Assembly: GCA_037101405.1 (NCBI GenBank)
Contig: AP017964.1
Span: 310,001 to 374,000 of the forward strand
Length of the DNA: 64,000 nt
Direction: 5' to 3'
Source of the DNA: Candidatus Megaera polyxenophila
GTDB lineage: Bacteria; Pseudomonadota; Alphaproteobacteria; Rickettsiales; Rickettsiaceae
The position numbers were made by a program, and so were the translations under genes. The notes under the pieces are model-generated. The model was not told the DNA's origin and ran no database searches. It saw only the letters and a program-made list of their open reading frames with translations. Shown here piece by piece: positions 26,469-37,400 of this stretch (its first letter is position 1; the number at the start of each line of letters is the position of its first letter).

Positions 26469-27791
26469 ATGAAAAAAATTAATAGTTTATATCCTTTGAA
26501 TAATTATAATTGTTCAAAAAATGAGTTACTTGAGTATTTTAAAAATTCGTGGCAGTTATCAGAAATACTGTATAGTACTATCCAAGATGAAGAAAGTTTA
26601 TATTTAAATCCAGATAAATCAAGACTTCCATTGTTGTTTTATTTAGGACATACTGCCGCATTTTATATAAATAAAATGCGCATTACTGGGCTAATTCAAA
26701 AAGGTGTTAATGATTCTTATGAAAAATTATTTGCTGAAGGTGTAGACCCAGCTCATCCTCAATATTTAAGAGTTGTTAATAAATGGCCTTCATATGAAGA
26801 AGTGAGACAGTATAGAGCTAAGGTGTTTGAGATTGTAATTAATGTAATAGAGAATCTGAATTTTGACTTTATTCATCAAGAAAGTAAGGAATATGCATTA
26901 CTGATGAGTATTGAACATGACCGAATTCATTTTGAAACATCTTCTGTTTTAATTAGGCAATATTGTACTGATGTATTAAAAAAACCAAAACACTGGATAT
27001 ATGCACCAATCACCAATGAGCAAATTAATCAATCAATGATTACTGTTCCTAATGGTTATATTGTGATTGGAAAACCTAAGGGGCATCCTTATTTTGCCTG
27101 GGATAATGAAAATGGATACCTGAATGTTCAAGTTGAAGCTTTTGTAGCTAGTCGTAATTTAGTATCGAATAAAGAATTTCTTAACTTTGTTAATAATGAA
27201 GGTTATTACAATAGTTTTTTTTGGTCTACTGAAGGATGGTCTTGGAAAATAGAAAATAAGGCAACACACCCTCGATTTTGGAGATTTGAAAACGATATAT
27301 ATAAATACAGAACTGTTTTTGAAGAGATTAACATACCATGGAATTGGCCCGTAGAGGTTAATTTTTATGAAGCTGAAGCATACTGTAATTGGCTTGGAAA
27401 TGGAACAAGGTTAATGAAAGAAGAAGAATTTGAGTTAATGAGTCAGTATTCAGATGTCAATCGAGAACCATTCTTACAAGATAACTATAATATCAATATG
27501 AAATTTGGCTCTCCTTGTGCTGTTAACTTTTTTGAATCTAACTCTAGTTGTTTTAATGATGTTTATGGTAACGTGTTCCAGTGGCTAAAAACTCAATTTT
27601 ATCCCCTACCAGGATTCCAAACTCATAATTTATACCCGCATTTTTCTTATCCTTTTTTTACTCCTGATCATATGATGTTAAAAGGTGGTTCCTGGGCCAG
27701 TACTGGCACTAGTGCTTCAAGATATTATAGACTTTGGTTTCGTAAACACATTTATCAGCATGCAGGATTCCGAGTAGTACAAGATTTATAA
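26469..27791 (+). CDS. OvoA-like nonheme-iron sulfoxide synthase (no methyltransferase domain)
   Basis: 440 residues. An N-terminal DinB-like helical domain carries the iron-binding motif H-x3-H-x-E in SIEHDRIHFETSS. A C-terminal FGE/SUMF-type domain ends LKGGSWASTGTSASRYYRLW and RKHIYQHAGFRVVQ. This follows the OvoA (5-histidylcysteine sulfoxide synthase) N-terminal region rather than generic SUMF proteins. OvoA couples cysteine to C5 of histidine with O2; full OvoA has a C-terminal methyltransferase that is missing here. As first gene of the NRPS operon, 13 bases before the beta-hydroxylase, it could make a sulfur-bearing His building block or tailor the peptide. The function in this context is inferred. 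Confidence 0.82.
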   Translation: MKKINSLYPLNNYNCSKNELLEYFKNSWQLSEILYSTIQDEESLYLNPDKSRLPLLFYLGHTAAFYINKMRITGLIQKGVNDSYEKLFAEGVDPAHPQYLRVVNKWPSYEEVRQYRAKVFEIVINVIENLNFDFIHQESKEYALLMSIEHDRIHFETSSVLIRQYCTDVLKKPKHWIYAPITNEQINQSMITVPNGYIVIGKPKGHPYFAWDNENGYLNVQVEAFVASRNLVSNKEFLNFVNNEGYYNSFFWSTEGWSWKIENKATHPRFWRFENDIYKYRTVFEEINIPWNWPVEVNFYEAEAYCNWLGNGTRLMKEEEFELMSQYSDVNREPFLQDNYNINMKFGSPCAVNFFESNSSCFNDVYGNVFQWLKTQFYPLPGFQTHNLYPHFSYPFFTPDHMMLKGGSWASTGTSASRYYRLWFRKHIYQHAGFRVVQDL

Positions 27792-27804
27792 AAAAAAGAG
27801 GTAC

Positions 27805-29388
27805 ATGAGTAGTGTTTATTTAAAATCAACTATAAAAGTTGAACCTTTAGTTTGGAGATGGTATGCGTGGCCTCATCTTATTTCTCCTATAACAGCTGCT
27901 TGTAATATTGTTGATAGGCATTTAAAGATTATGAGGTCTTATGTCCAAAATCCTCATATTCATGCTCAGGCAGTTAAGGATCCAAAAATGTTAGGAGGCC
28001 CATTTTTGGATTTAGAAGAACTAAAGACAGATAAAATAAGAGAGCTGATTGAATATACCAATATAAATTGTAAAAAATTAATAGAACTAAGTAAAGCAAT
28101 AAGAGAGGCTGATCTTTACTTACAAGAAGCAAAAGGAGGATCTTTAGAAGATTGTTATCAGCTCTTGCCTAATATGCTTAGAGGGTATGTAGAATTGGTT
28201 TATGATTTAAACAATCACCCAGCATTAAGATTTATTGAACCATTGATATATAAAACTTATTACGATGAACAGGCTCAGGAAGTAGCTATTTCTAATACAT
28301 ACAACGATTTTAGAAAATTTGTGCTTAGTACTCCTAGATTAGATGATAAAGCAGAGGTATATCTTAAAATCCCGTTTTCTGATAAAAAATTAGATTTCCT
28401 ATTTAGCTTAAAGACTAACCCTTGTGAGGTCAAGGATATAATAAATATTTTTAATATACCTAATAATAAACAAGACTTGTTTAAATCATTTTTTACTGAT
28501 GTATCAATAAACAATAGATTTGATAATAATTACTTAGGCGATGGAATAAGAGTAAGATATTTTGGTCATGCATGTATTTTGATTCAAACTAAAGACATAT
28601 CAATCTTATTTGATCCAGTAATCAGTTATTCAGTTGTTAGTGATGTTCCAAGATATACCTTTGATGATTTACCAGATAGGATAGATTTTGTCATTATTAC
28701 TCATAATCATCAAGACCATTTAGTATTTGAAACTCTTTTGCAGTTAAGGTATAAAGTAGCTCATATTATTTTTCCAACTAATCAAAAAGGATTCTTAGCT
28801 GATCCTTCCATAAAACTGATTTTACAGTACACAGGCTTTAGATCTTTAATTGAACTTGATGAATTAGATATTGTTCCTTTCAAAGATGGTAATATTACTG
28901 CTTTACCTTTTTTGGGTGAACATTCAGATTTAAATATACATGCAAAACTGGCTTACTGCATAAATATTAAGGGTAAGAAATTAATGTTTGCTGCTGATTC
29001 AAATAATTTAGAAGAATTTTTATATGATCATATTCATGAATTGATAGGTGATGTTGATATGCTGTTTGTAGGTATGGAATGCGATGGAGCTCCTTTAACA
29101 TGGTTATATGGTCCTTTGTTATCTAGGCCACTAAATCGTGCTTTTGATCGTAGCAGACAACTTTCTGGATCTAATTTTTATAAGGCATGGTCAATAGTAA
29201 AAAAATTAAAATGTAAAAGCGCTTACGTTTATGCTATGGGACAAGAGCCTTGGTTACATCATATTATGGCATTAAGTTATACATCTGATTCTATTCAAAT
29301 AATAGAATCAGATAAGTTTGTTTCTGCTTGTAAAAGTCATGGCATAGCAAGTGAGAGATTATTTGCTAAGAAAGAATGGATAATATAA
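27805..29388 (+). CDS. CmlA-like diiron beta-hydroxylase
   Basis: 527 residues, the length of CmlA, which beta-hydroxylates an aminoacyl group while it is bound to an NRPS carrier domain. The N-terminal domain begins VEPLVWRWYAWPHLISPITA, as in this family. The C-terminal metallo-beta-lactamase fold has HNHQDH (the HxHxDH iron motif), LGEHSDL (the Glu that replaces a lactamase His) and LMFAADSNNL (bridging Asp). Those ligands distinguish a diiron oxygenase from a zinc hydrolase. It lies between the OvoA-like gene and the first NRPS gene, with ribosome-binding site AGAGG. Which residue it hydroxylates is unknown. Confidence 0.85.
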   Translation: MSSVYLKSTIKVEPLVWRWYAWPHLISPITAACNIVDRHLKIMRSYVQNPHIHAQAVKDPKMLGGPFLDLEELKTDKIRELIEYTNINCKKLIELSKAIREADLYLQEAKGGSLEDCYQLLPNMLRGYVELVYDLNNHPALRFIEPLIYKTYYDEQAQEVAISNTYNDFRKFVLSTPRLDDKAEVYLKIPFSDKKLDFLFSLKTNPCEVKDIINIFNIPNNKQDLFKSFFTDVSINNRFDNNYLGDGIRVRYFGHACILIQTKDISILFDPVISYSVVSDVPRYTFDDLPDRIDFVIITHNHQDHLVFETLLQLRYKVAHIIFPTNQKGFLADPSIKLILQYTGFRSLIELDELDIVPFKDGNITALPFLGEHSDLNIHAKLAYCINIKGKKLMFAADSNNLEEFLYDHIHELIGDVDMLFVGMECDGAPLTWLYGPLLSRPLNRAFDRSRQLSGSNFYKAWSIVKKLKCKSAYVYAMGQEPWLHHIMALSYTSDSIQIIESDKFVSACKSHGIASERLFAKKEWII

Positions 29389-29404
29389 TAAATTTTAATT
29401 GTGT

Positions 29405-32400
29405 ATGGTTTTTGTGTTTATCCACGAATTATTTGAGAGAGTAGTCAAAAATTCTCTAAAAGAAACAGCAGTAAGATGTGGAGATAAAGAATTAACATAC
29501 GATCAATTAAATAAAATAAGTAACAAGATAGGATGGTACTTAGTAAACAAAGGTGTAAAATCGGAAGAGAGTGTTGCTATTATTATGGAGAGGTCGGTAG
29601 AAATGATAGCTGCAATAATTGGAGTATTAAAAGCAGGAGGATGTTATGTACCGATTGAACCAAACTGTCCTGGAGATAGACTAAAATTTATTCTTGAAGA
29701 TGCTCAAGTAGGGATAGTATTAACTCAAAATAGCCTGATTGATAAATTTATCAGTTATAATGGAGAAATAATTACTAGTGATAGCTATTTGTTTTATGAA
29801 GAGAAAGATCATAATTTATCAACAATTATGTATGCTGATAATCTAGCATACATAATATATACATCAGGATCTACAGGAACTCCAAAAGGAGTAATGGGCA
29901 CACATGAGAATTTAGTTCAGTCATTAATATCAAGAACTAATTATTATAAAGAAGATAAGATAAGAAGTTTACTTGTAGTACCAGTATCATTTGACAGTTC
30001 TATTACAGCAATATTTTGGCCTTTAATCACGGGCGGAAGTGTTACTATTGTTCCGCAAATTGAATATCTAGATCTTGAGCAGTTGTTATATATTATTAAA
30101 AATAATAGTATATCACATTTTCCTTGTCCACCTGCATTATACTTATCTTTACTAGAAACAGGCAGTAGTAAACTTAAAAACTTACAGGTTGTAGTTGTAG
30201 CAGGTGAAAGATGTCCTGAGAGAATATTAGAGCTTCATTTTGAACTATTGAGTAATACATTATTATCGAATGAATATGGTCCTACTGAAGTATCAGTATG
30301 GAGTAGTGCTAGTAGTATTTATGATAATGAAAGAAAATATAAGGTTGACAAAATCACAATAGGAAAGCAAAGAACAAATGTAGAATTATTTATCTTGGAT
30401 GAAAAGATAAGAATATTACCGATAGGGGTAAAAGGAGAGATATATATAGGTGGGAAAGGACTTGCGAGAGGGTATATTAATAGAGCGGACTTGACAGCTG
30501 AGAGATTTATAGCCAATCCATTCGGTAATGGTGAGCGTTTATATAAAACAGGAGATATAGGAAGGTATTTATACGATGGTAATATTGAGTATTTAGGAAG
30601 AAGTGATGAACAAGTAAAAATTAGAGGTTATAGAATTGAATTAGGCGAAATTGAAAGTAACTTAAATGAGTTCCAGGGGATAAGACAAAGTGTAGTAACT
30701 GTTAAAGAAAAAAATAGTAATAAGTATTTAATAGGGTATTGCGTATCAGATAAAAAACTAGATAGTGCTAAGATTATAAGTTATTTAGAAAGTAAAATAC
30801 CTGAATATATGATACCTAAGTATTTTGTCTATATAGATAAAATACCACTTACTATTAACGGAAAGTTAGATAAAAGCGCATTGCCTGAACCAGAAATTAA
30901 TAGTGAGAATTACGTAGAAGCAAGAAATGAACTTGAGGTTAAGGTACGTAAGATATGGTTTGAGTTATTGAGCTTTGCAAAAGATAAGATAAGTATTACC
31001 GATGATTTTTTTAGACTAGGTGGAGATAGTATAGTTAGTATACAGTTGGTAAGTAAGTTAAGGCAAGAGTTAGGGTTAACTGTTAGCATTAAAGATATAT
31101 TTAAGCATAGAACAATACAAAAGTTATTTGATAATGTCTTAAGTAAATCTTTAGTTAAAAAGGTTAATCTAAAGGCAGAATTTAGCGACATAGCAAATAT
31201 TATAAGTCAGCAATATTTAGATAAGATTCAGGGAGATAAGGAAGTTCAAGGAGTGTATTTAGCTAATAGTTTACAACAAGGTTTAATTTATCATGCTTTG
31301 CATCAAGGTATAATAGATGATGCTTATAAAGTACAAATTATATTTGATTATCAAGATAAGATTGATCCTATTATATTAAAACAGGCATGGCAATATGCCC
31401 AAAATAAATACCCGAGCTTAAGATTAAGATTTAGCTGGGAAGAGGAATTAGTACAAATAGTAGATAAGGAATGTGAACTTGATTGGAGATATTTTGACAT
31501 AAGTAAAGAAAATAACCAAGAAAAACGAATTGAGGAGATTAAGAAAAAAGATAGAGAGGAAATATACGATTTAGCGATAAGTAAATTATTTAGGATATGT
31601 TTAATTAAAAAAAATGAAGATTTATATACCTGTATTTTTAGTAATCATCATGTAATCCTTGATGGGTGGAGTATTCCTGTATTATTAAAGTATGTTCATG
31701 AAACTTATTTAAAATTATTGCAAGGGCTAGTTGTTGATACAAAAGAAGATATTGCTTATATCAAAGCTCAGCAATATTTGCAGCAACATACTAAGAATAA
31801 TGAGAAATATTGGCAAGAATATTTAAGTAGTATAGAAGTAAGATTAGATTTAAGCAGCCTAATATTGCAAGAGAAGCAAGATGTAAGATTGCAAGAGTAT
31901 AAATATATCAAAGATCCTCAAAATCAAAATATAGTTATAAGAGGTGAATTATATAAACAACTTAAAGATTTAACTCAAGAAGTAGGGATTACATTAAATG
32001 CCGTGTTACAGTACATATGGCATAAAGTATTAAGTATTTATGGTGATAGTAAACAAACAATAGTAGGAACAACAATATCTGGTCGGAATATTCCGATAGA
32101 TAATATTGAGCAATCCATAGGATTATATATTAATACTTTACCTTTAATGGTTGATCATTCAAAGTATAGAACGGTAATAGAAACGATAAAAATTTTGCAA
32201 GATGACATAAATGAGCTTAATAGCAGAAGTGAGACAAATTTAGTTAATCTTCAGAAAGAAGGAGATAGGTTGTTTGATAGCTTATTTGTTTATGAGAATT
32301 ATCCTGATCCGATAGAAAAAGAGAAAGGAGATGGCAATTTAAAGATGGTTTTCAAAGAAGTAGTTGAGAAGACTGATTATCCTCTAAGTGTGGTAGCGTA

Positions 32401-34450
32401 TGAAACAATTGATAGGCAGGAGTTACTGTTGTCTATTAGGTATGCTGGGGAATTATTTAATAATGATACAATATCAGAACTGCTCGAAATAATGGCTAAG
32501 ATGGTAGAGCAAATAATACATGATCCTGAAGCAAATAGATTTGAGCATCTTAATTTGCAAAAATATCAACTGATAACAAAAAGATGGAATTCAACTGAAG
32601 TAGAATACTCTATAAGATGTATACATGAATTAATTGAGGAACAAGTAGAGAAAACACCAGATAATATAGCTGTAGTATATGGAGATACTACAGCTACTTA
32701 CCAAGAATTAAATGAAAAAGCGAATAGATTGGCTAGTTACTTAAGAAGCCTAGGAGTAGTAACTGAGACTCCTGTGGCTATAGTCATGAATAGATCATTA
32801 GAAATGATAGTTGCAATTATTGCAATTCTAAAAGCCGGAGCTACTTATATACCTATCGATCCAGATTTTCCTAAAGAAAGGTTAAAATATATTGTTGAAG
32901 ACACTAAGGTATTAATATTACTAACTCAAGCTACGTTAAAAGAAAGTATTGTTGGTTTATGTAAAATCGTTATTGAAGTAAATGCAAAGGATTTTCATAA
33001 ATATTCTGAGCTTAATCACACTAACAGTGTCTCAATTAAGAATCTAGCTTATATAATTTATACTTCTGGATCGACAGGTATTCCTAAAGGAGTAATGATA
33101 ACACACGAAAGTCTGAATAATTATATTCAATATAGCAAAAGCAAGTATGATATAGCTAATGGCAAGGTGATACTACATTCGTCAATTGCATTTGATATGA
33201 GTATTACTAGTATTTTTCTACCGTTAGTGCAAGGAGATACAATTGAGATTATTGCTGAAGGAAATGAGCTTGAGGATTTACAAAATAAGTTACAGAGTGA
33301 AGATACTCTAAATATGGTTAAGTTAACACCTACTCATTTAAAAGCTTTAAGAGAAAATGTAAATGGTAAGATACTAAGCAATAAAGCAAAATTGATTATA
33401 GGAGGTGAGAGTTTATCATGGGAAGATATTAAACCATGGCTCAATGATCATAGAAAAATATTTAATGAATATGGCCCTACTGAAACTACTGTAGGATGCT
33501 GTGTTTATGAAATTAACCATTTAGATAGTAGAGCATCTGTGTCAATAGGTAAACCTATTGACAATATGAAAATATATATTTTAGATAAGAAGTTAAATCC
33601 AGTGCCGATAGGAGTAAGAGGAGAAATATATATAAGTGGTATAGGATTAGCAAGAGGTTATTTAAATAGAGCAGATTTAACAGCTGAAAGATTTTTTGCT
33701 AACCCTTTTACTGTCGAAGGTGAAAGATTATACAAAACAGGAGATTTAGGAAGATATTTAATTAACGGTAATATTGAATATTTAGGTAGAAATGATGAGC
33801 AGGTAAAAATTAGGGGATATAGAATAGAGTTAGGAGAGATAGAAGCGGTATTAAATAAACATAGAGATATTAGTGCTGCTGTAGTGATAGAGAAAGAACA
33901 AGAAACAACAAAGTCGTTAGTAGCTTACGTAGTACTAAAAGAACTAAGTGAAGACAAAAGAGCTTTAATAGATAGTAGTGGTAAAGAGTTTAATATTTGT
34001 GCTGTAGCAGAAGAGGTAACAGAATCATTAGGTAATACTCTCGCAAGAGTATTACCTGAATACATGATACCTAAGTATTTTGTATATTTAAATAGAATAC
34101 CGTTAACAAGTAATGGAAAGCTAGACCGTAGAGCGTTACCTGAACCAGAAGTACAAAGTCAGGACAGCTATATAGCTCCAAGAACTGAGTTAGAAAAACA
34201 ATTATGTGATATTTGGGCTCAAGTGCTTAAACTAGAAAAAATTAGTATCACTGATAACTTCTTCAGAATTGGTGGTGATAGTATTTTAGCTATTAAATTA
34301 GTAAGTAAATTAAATCAAGAACTACTTATTCCTGTAGAGATTAAAGATATTTTTAGCAGTAATAATATCTTGGCTTTAGTGCAATACTTAGAAAGTAAAT
34401 CTTTAAATAATGAAGAATTATATTGTGAAAAATGGAATTTTAAATGTTAG
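29405..34450 (+). CDS. NRPS 1: A-T-C-A-T (modules 1 and 2)
   Basis: Starter NRPS of about 1680 residues. A1 (~10-500; YTSGSTGTPKGVM ~150, NEYGPTE ~290) is followed by T1 (GGDSI, Ser ~542). C2 (HHVILDGW ~750), A2 (~1065-1580) and T2 (GGDSI ~1625) complete it. There is no loading condensation domain. Binding-pocket residues read D-S-T-P-V-A-E-V-W for A1 (not assigned) and D-M-T-K-I-G-E-V-G for A2, close to the Asn code DLTKLGEVG. T1 is of the GGDS type that normally precedes an epimerase, yet it is joined straight to a C domain of the D-accepting type. Compared with NRPS 2, exactly the E domain is missing. The start is uncertain: ATG 29405 or the TTG at 29399; no clear ribosome-binding site, 10-16 bases after the beta-hydroxylase. 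Its last 7 bases overlap NRPS 2. Confidence 0.93.
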   Translation: MVFVFIHELFERVVKNSLKETAVRCGDKELTYDQLNKISNKIGWYLVNKGVKSEESVAIIMERSVEMIAAIIGVLKAGGCYVPIEPNCPGDRLKFILEDAQVGIVLTQNSLIDKFISYNGEIITSDSYLFYEEKDHNLSTIMYADNLAYIIYTSGSTGTPKGVMGTHENLVQSLISRTNYYKEDKIRSLLVVPVSFDSSITAIFWPLITGGSVTIVPQIEYLDLEQLLYIIKNNSISHFPCPPALYLSLLETGSSKLKNLQVVVVAGERCPERILELHFELLSNTLLSNEYGPTEVSVWSSASSIYDNERKYKVDKITIGKQRTNVELFILDEKIRILPIGVKGEIYIGGKGLARGYINRADLTAERFIANPFGNGERLYKTGDIGRYLYDGNIEYLGRSDEQVKIRGYRIELGEIESNLNEFQGIRQSVVTVKEKNSNKYLIGYCVSDKKLDSAKIISYLESKIPEYMIPKYFVYIDKIPLTINGKLDKSALPEPEINSENYVEARNELEVKVRKIWFELLSFAKDKISITDDFFRLGGDSIVSIQLVSKLRQELGLTVSIKDIFKHRTIQKLFDNVLSKSLVKKVNLKAEFSDIANIISQQYLDKIQGDKEVQGVYLANSLQQGLIYHALHQGIIDDAYKVQIIFDYQDKIDPIILKQAWQYAQNKYPSLRLRFSWEEELVQIVDKECELDWRYFDISKENNQEKRIEEIKKKDREEIYDLAISKLFRICLIKKNEDLYTCIFSNHHVILDGWSIPVLLKYVHETYLKLLQGLVVDTKEDIAYIKAQQYLQQHTKNNEKYWQEYLSSIEVRLDLSSLILQEKQDVRLQEYKYIKDPQNQNIVIRGELYKQLKDLTQEVGITLNAVLQYIWHKVLSIYGDSKQTIVGTTISGRNIPIDNIEQSIGLYINTLPLMVDHSKYRTVIETIKILQDDINELNSRSETNLVNLQKEGDRLFDSLFVYENYPDPIEKEKGDGNLKMVFKEVVEKTDYPLSVVAYETIDRQELLLSIRYAGELFNNDTISELLEIMAKMVEQIIHDPEANRFEHLNLQKYQLITKRWNSTEVEYSIRCIHELIEEQVEKTPDNIAVVYGDTTATYQELNEKANRLASYLRSLGVVTETPVAIVMNRSLEMIVAIIAILKAGATYIPIDPDFPKERLKYIVEDTKVLILLTQATLKESIVGLCKIVIEVNAKDFHKYSELNHTNSVSIKNLAYIIYTSGSTGIPKGVMITHESLNNYIQYSKSKYDIANGKVILHSSIAFDMSITSIFLPLVQGDTIEIIAEGNELEDLQNKLQSEDTLNMVKLTPTHLKALRENVNGKILSNKAKLIIGGESLSWEDIKPWLNDHRKIFNEYGPTETTVGCCVYEINHLDSRASVSIGKPIDNMKIYILDKKLNPVPIGVRGEIYISGIGLARGYLNRADLTAERFFANPFTVEGERLYKTGDLGRYLINGNIEYLGRNDEQVKIRGYRIELGEIEAVLNKHRDISAAVVIEKEQETTKSLVAYVVLKELSEDKRALIDSSGKEFNICAVAEEVTESLGNTLARVLPEYMIPKYFVYLNRIPLTSNGKLDRRALPEPEVQSQDSYIAPRTELEKQLCDIWAQVLKLEKISITDNFFRIGGDSILAIKLVSKLNQELLIPVEIKDIFSSNNILALVQYLESKSLNNEELYCEKWNFKC
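29427..30655 (+). repeat. 1229-bp direct repeat, A1 core (partner 56163-57391)
   Basis: The adenylation core of module 1 is repeated in module 8 at a constant offset of 26736 bases, with no difference that I noticed. It starts only about 22 bases inside NRPS 1, so the 5' end of that gene looks like a recombination joint. Confidence 0.88.
30434..31159 (+). repeat. 726-bp direct repeat, A C-terminal part and T (partner 37132-37857)
   Basis: The A subdomain and T domain of module 1 equal those of module 3 at offset 6698. The match stops exactly where module 3 goes on into its E domain and module 1 into C2. Confidence 0.88.
31182..34279 (+). repeat. 3098-bp direct repeat, C-A-T (partner 39143-42240)
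   Basis: C2-A2-T2 (to GGDS) of NRPS 1 equals C4-A4-T4 of NRPS 2 at offset 7961, with only two amino-acid differences seen. The match ends in the T domain, within the GGDS motif. Confidence 0.9.
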
Positions 34451-37400
34451 AAAAAATTGATAAGCTCTATAGTTTAATTTTTAATGGGTTTAAGTTTAAA
34501 GTAGATAAAGGTAATCTAGATGTATCGGTTCCTAAAAAAATTAGTGATCATTATAGAATCTTTGCAAAAGAATTTATTAGTAATAATAAAGATTTTATTG
34601 TATCTACTTTCAGTAATACTAATTCTAATATTTTACATTTTGATTTTAATAATTGTTTAATACCTCTTTCATTTGCACAAGAAAGATTAAGCTTTATTGA
34701 TAAATATGAAGGAGGAACAAATGCTTATAATATCTCTTTAGTATTTACTTTATCACTAAATGATGAATTAGTGATAAAGAGCTTAAAACAAAGTATCAAT
34801 GATATTGTAGAAAGACATGAAATATTAAGAAGTGTAATAAAAGAAGACGATCAAGGTAATAGGTGGCAGTTAGTAAAGCAATTAGACAAGTGTCCGTTAA
34901 ATATTTCACTAGTTAAGGTTAGAGATCAGGACGAATTATCGCAAGAAATAAGTAAAGCAGTAAATTATGTGTATAATCTAAGTAGTGAATATCCGATAAA
35001 AATTAATTTATATGAACAAGAGTTAATGGATAAAAAATATTATTTAAGTATAGTAATTCATCATATAGCATTTGATGGTTGGTCTATAAATGTATTATTA
35101 GCAGAATTGGCAGAACTTTATCAATACCATTATAAAATAGCACAAGGTGAAAAAGTAACACTAGAGTTACTCCCATTAAATATACAATATAGAGATTTTA
35201 CTTTATGGCAAAAAAATTATTTAAAAGAAGAGAGATTAAAGAAACAATTAAATTATTGGAAAAATAAATTAAGTAATTATGAAACTTTATGTTTAGTTAC
35301 AGACAAACCTAGACCAATAGAATTTGATTATAATGGTGAAGATATTTTTTTTGAGATAAAAGCTAATTTATCAAGGAAATTAAGGCAATTAGCAAAAGAT
35401 CTTGAAGTTAGTCTATATAGTCTATTGATTGCAGGGTATTGTTTATTACTAAAAATATATAGTAATCAAAATGATATAATTGTCGGTATACCAGTAGCTA
35501 ATAGACATTACGATAAGGTAGAAAATTTGATAGGCTTTTTTGTTAACTCTTTGTCATTAAGAATAAAAATTAATGATACACTATCAATTAAAGAATACAT
35601 AAAAGAGGTGAGTCAAGAATTAATAGAAGCTCAATTATGTCAAGACTTACCATTTGAGAGATTAGTAGAAGAGTTAAAAGTTGAAAAGGATATTAGTAGA
35701 CATCCAATTTTCCAAATAATGTTTGGAACCCAGCAATTTGAAATCAAAATTAACGATCAATCAAAATTAGAACAAGATAAAAACAGTAGTCTAGCTAATA
35801 TTTTAAGTAGGTATGAAGAAGATTATGGATACAAAATAGCAAAATTTGATCTTAGTACATTTATAGATGATAATAGAGAGAAACTAAAAGGAAGTTTTAA
35901 TTATGCTACTAGTTTATATAGCGAAGAAACAATAAAAGGTTTTATAGAGACGTACCAGAATATATTAGCACAGTTTGGAGAATTAGTTAATAATTCTCAA
36001 GATAAAATAAAGATAAATGAAATAAATTATCTAAGTAAACAAAAGCATAAGCTAATAGTAGATGAATGGAACAAGACAAAAAGAGACTTTCTTGAAGATA
36101 AAACAATACATCGATTATTTGAAGAACAAGTAATAAAAACACCAGATAGTATAGCATTAATATATGAGGATATAAAACTTACTTATTCTGAATTGAATGC
36201 AAGAGTAAATAGGTTAGCTAATTATTTAAGACAGTATAAGATTGAACCGGGTACCTTAGTAGTACTGTGTCTTGATAGGAATGAAAATATACTTATTTCT
36301 ATACTAGGCATATTGAAAGCCGGAGGAGCGTATGTACCTATAGATACCAATTATCCTGATCAAAGAATCAAATATATTATACAAGATATTAATGTAGCAA
36401 ATAGAACAAGAAAAATAATTAAAACTTTAGTTATAGTAAATGAAAGATATAAGAAAAGACTAGAAAGAATAGTTGATTATATAGAAGTATTAGCTATAGA
36501 TAGTCAAATATTACAGGAACAATTGTTATATGAGAGTAAGAGAAATCTAGTTCCAGTGGTAAATGGTAATAGTTTAGCATATGTAATCTATACTTCTGGT
36601 ACTACTGGTAATCCTAAAGGAGTAATGATTGAACATAGAGGAGTAATTAATACAGTATTATCTTTGCAGTCTGTGTACAATTTTGTTAAGGGAAAGGCTG
36701 TAACAGCCTTTACTTCTTATGTATTTGACGTATCAGTGTCAGAATTTTTTATTGCATTATTTAATGGTGGGGTTCTTCATTTATTAAGTGAGAAACTTCG
36801 AACTAACATAAAATTTATTAGTGAATATATTATTGCAAATAATATTAATTATTTATATCTACCCCCTGTTTTATTATCAAATTTACCTAGATTAGAATAT
36901 AAGGCTTTATACGGAATAATATATGCAGGAGAACCATGTGACAGAGATACAGCTAAATACTGGTCAAGTCATCATAAATTGTACAATTATTATGGTCCTA
37001 CAGAAACAACAATATATGCATCTGGTAAACAAATAATTTGTGAAGATGTAAATTTAATAGGTTCTCCAATTTATAATGTAAAAATATATGTACTAGATAA
37101 TAATTTGAAATTACTGCCAATAGGAGGAGTGGGAGAGATATATATAGGTGGGAAAGGACTTGCGAGAGGGTATATTAATAGAGCGGACTTGACAGCTGAG
37201 AGATTTATAGCCAATCCATTCGGTAATGGTGAGCGTTTATATAAAACAGGAGATATAGGAAGGTATTTATACGATGGTAATATTGAGTATTTAGGAAGAA
37301 GTGATGAACAAGTAAAAATTAGAGGTTATAGAATTGAATTAGGCGAAATTGAAAGTAACTTAAATGAGTTCCAGGGGATAAGACAAAGTGTAGTAACTGT

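Noticed and set aside
26469-27791. Formylglycine-generating enzyme or sulfatase modifier
   Set aside because: The N-terminal DinB-like domain with H-x3-H-x-E and the ending 'RKHIYQHAGFRVV' fit the OvoA type; no sulfatase is nearby.
27805-29388. Ordinary metallo-beta-lactamase hydrolase
   Set aside because: The Glu in LGEHSDL and the CmlA-type N-terminal domain point to a diiron oxygenase instead of a zinc hydrolase.
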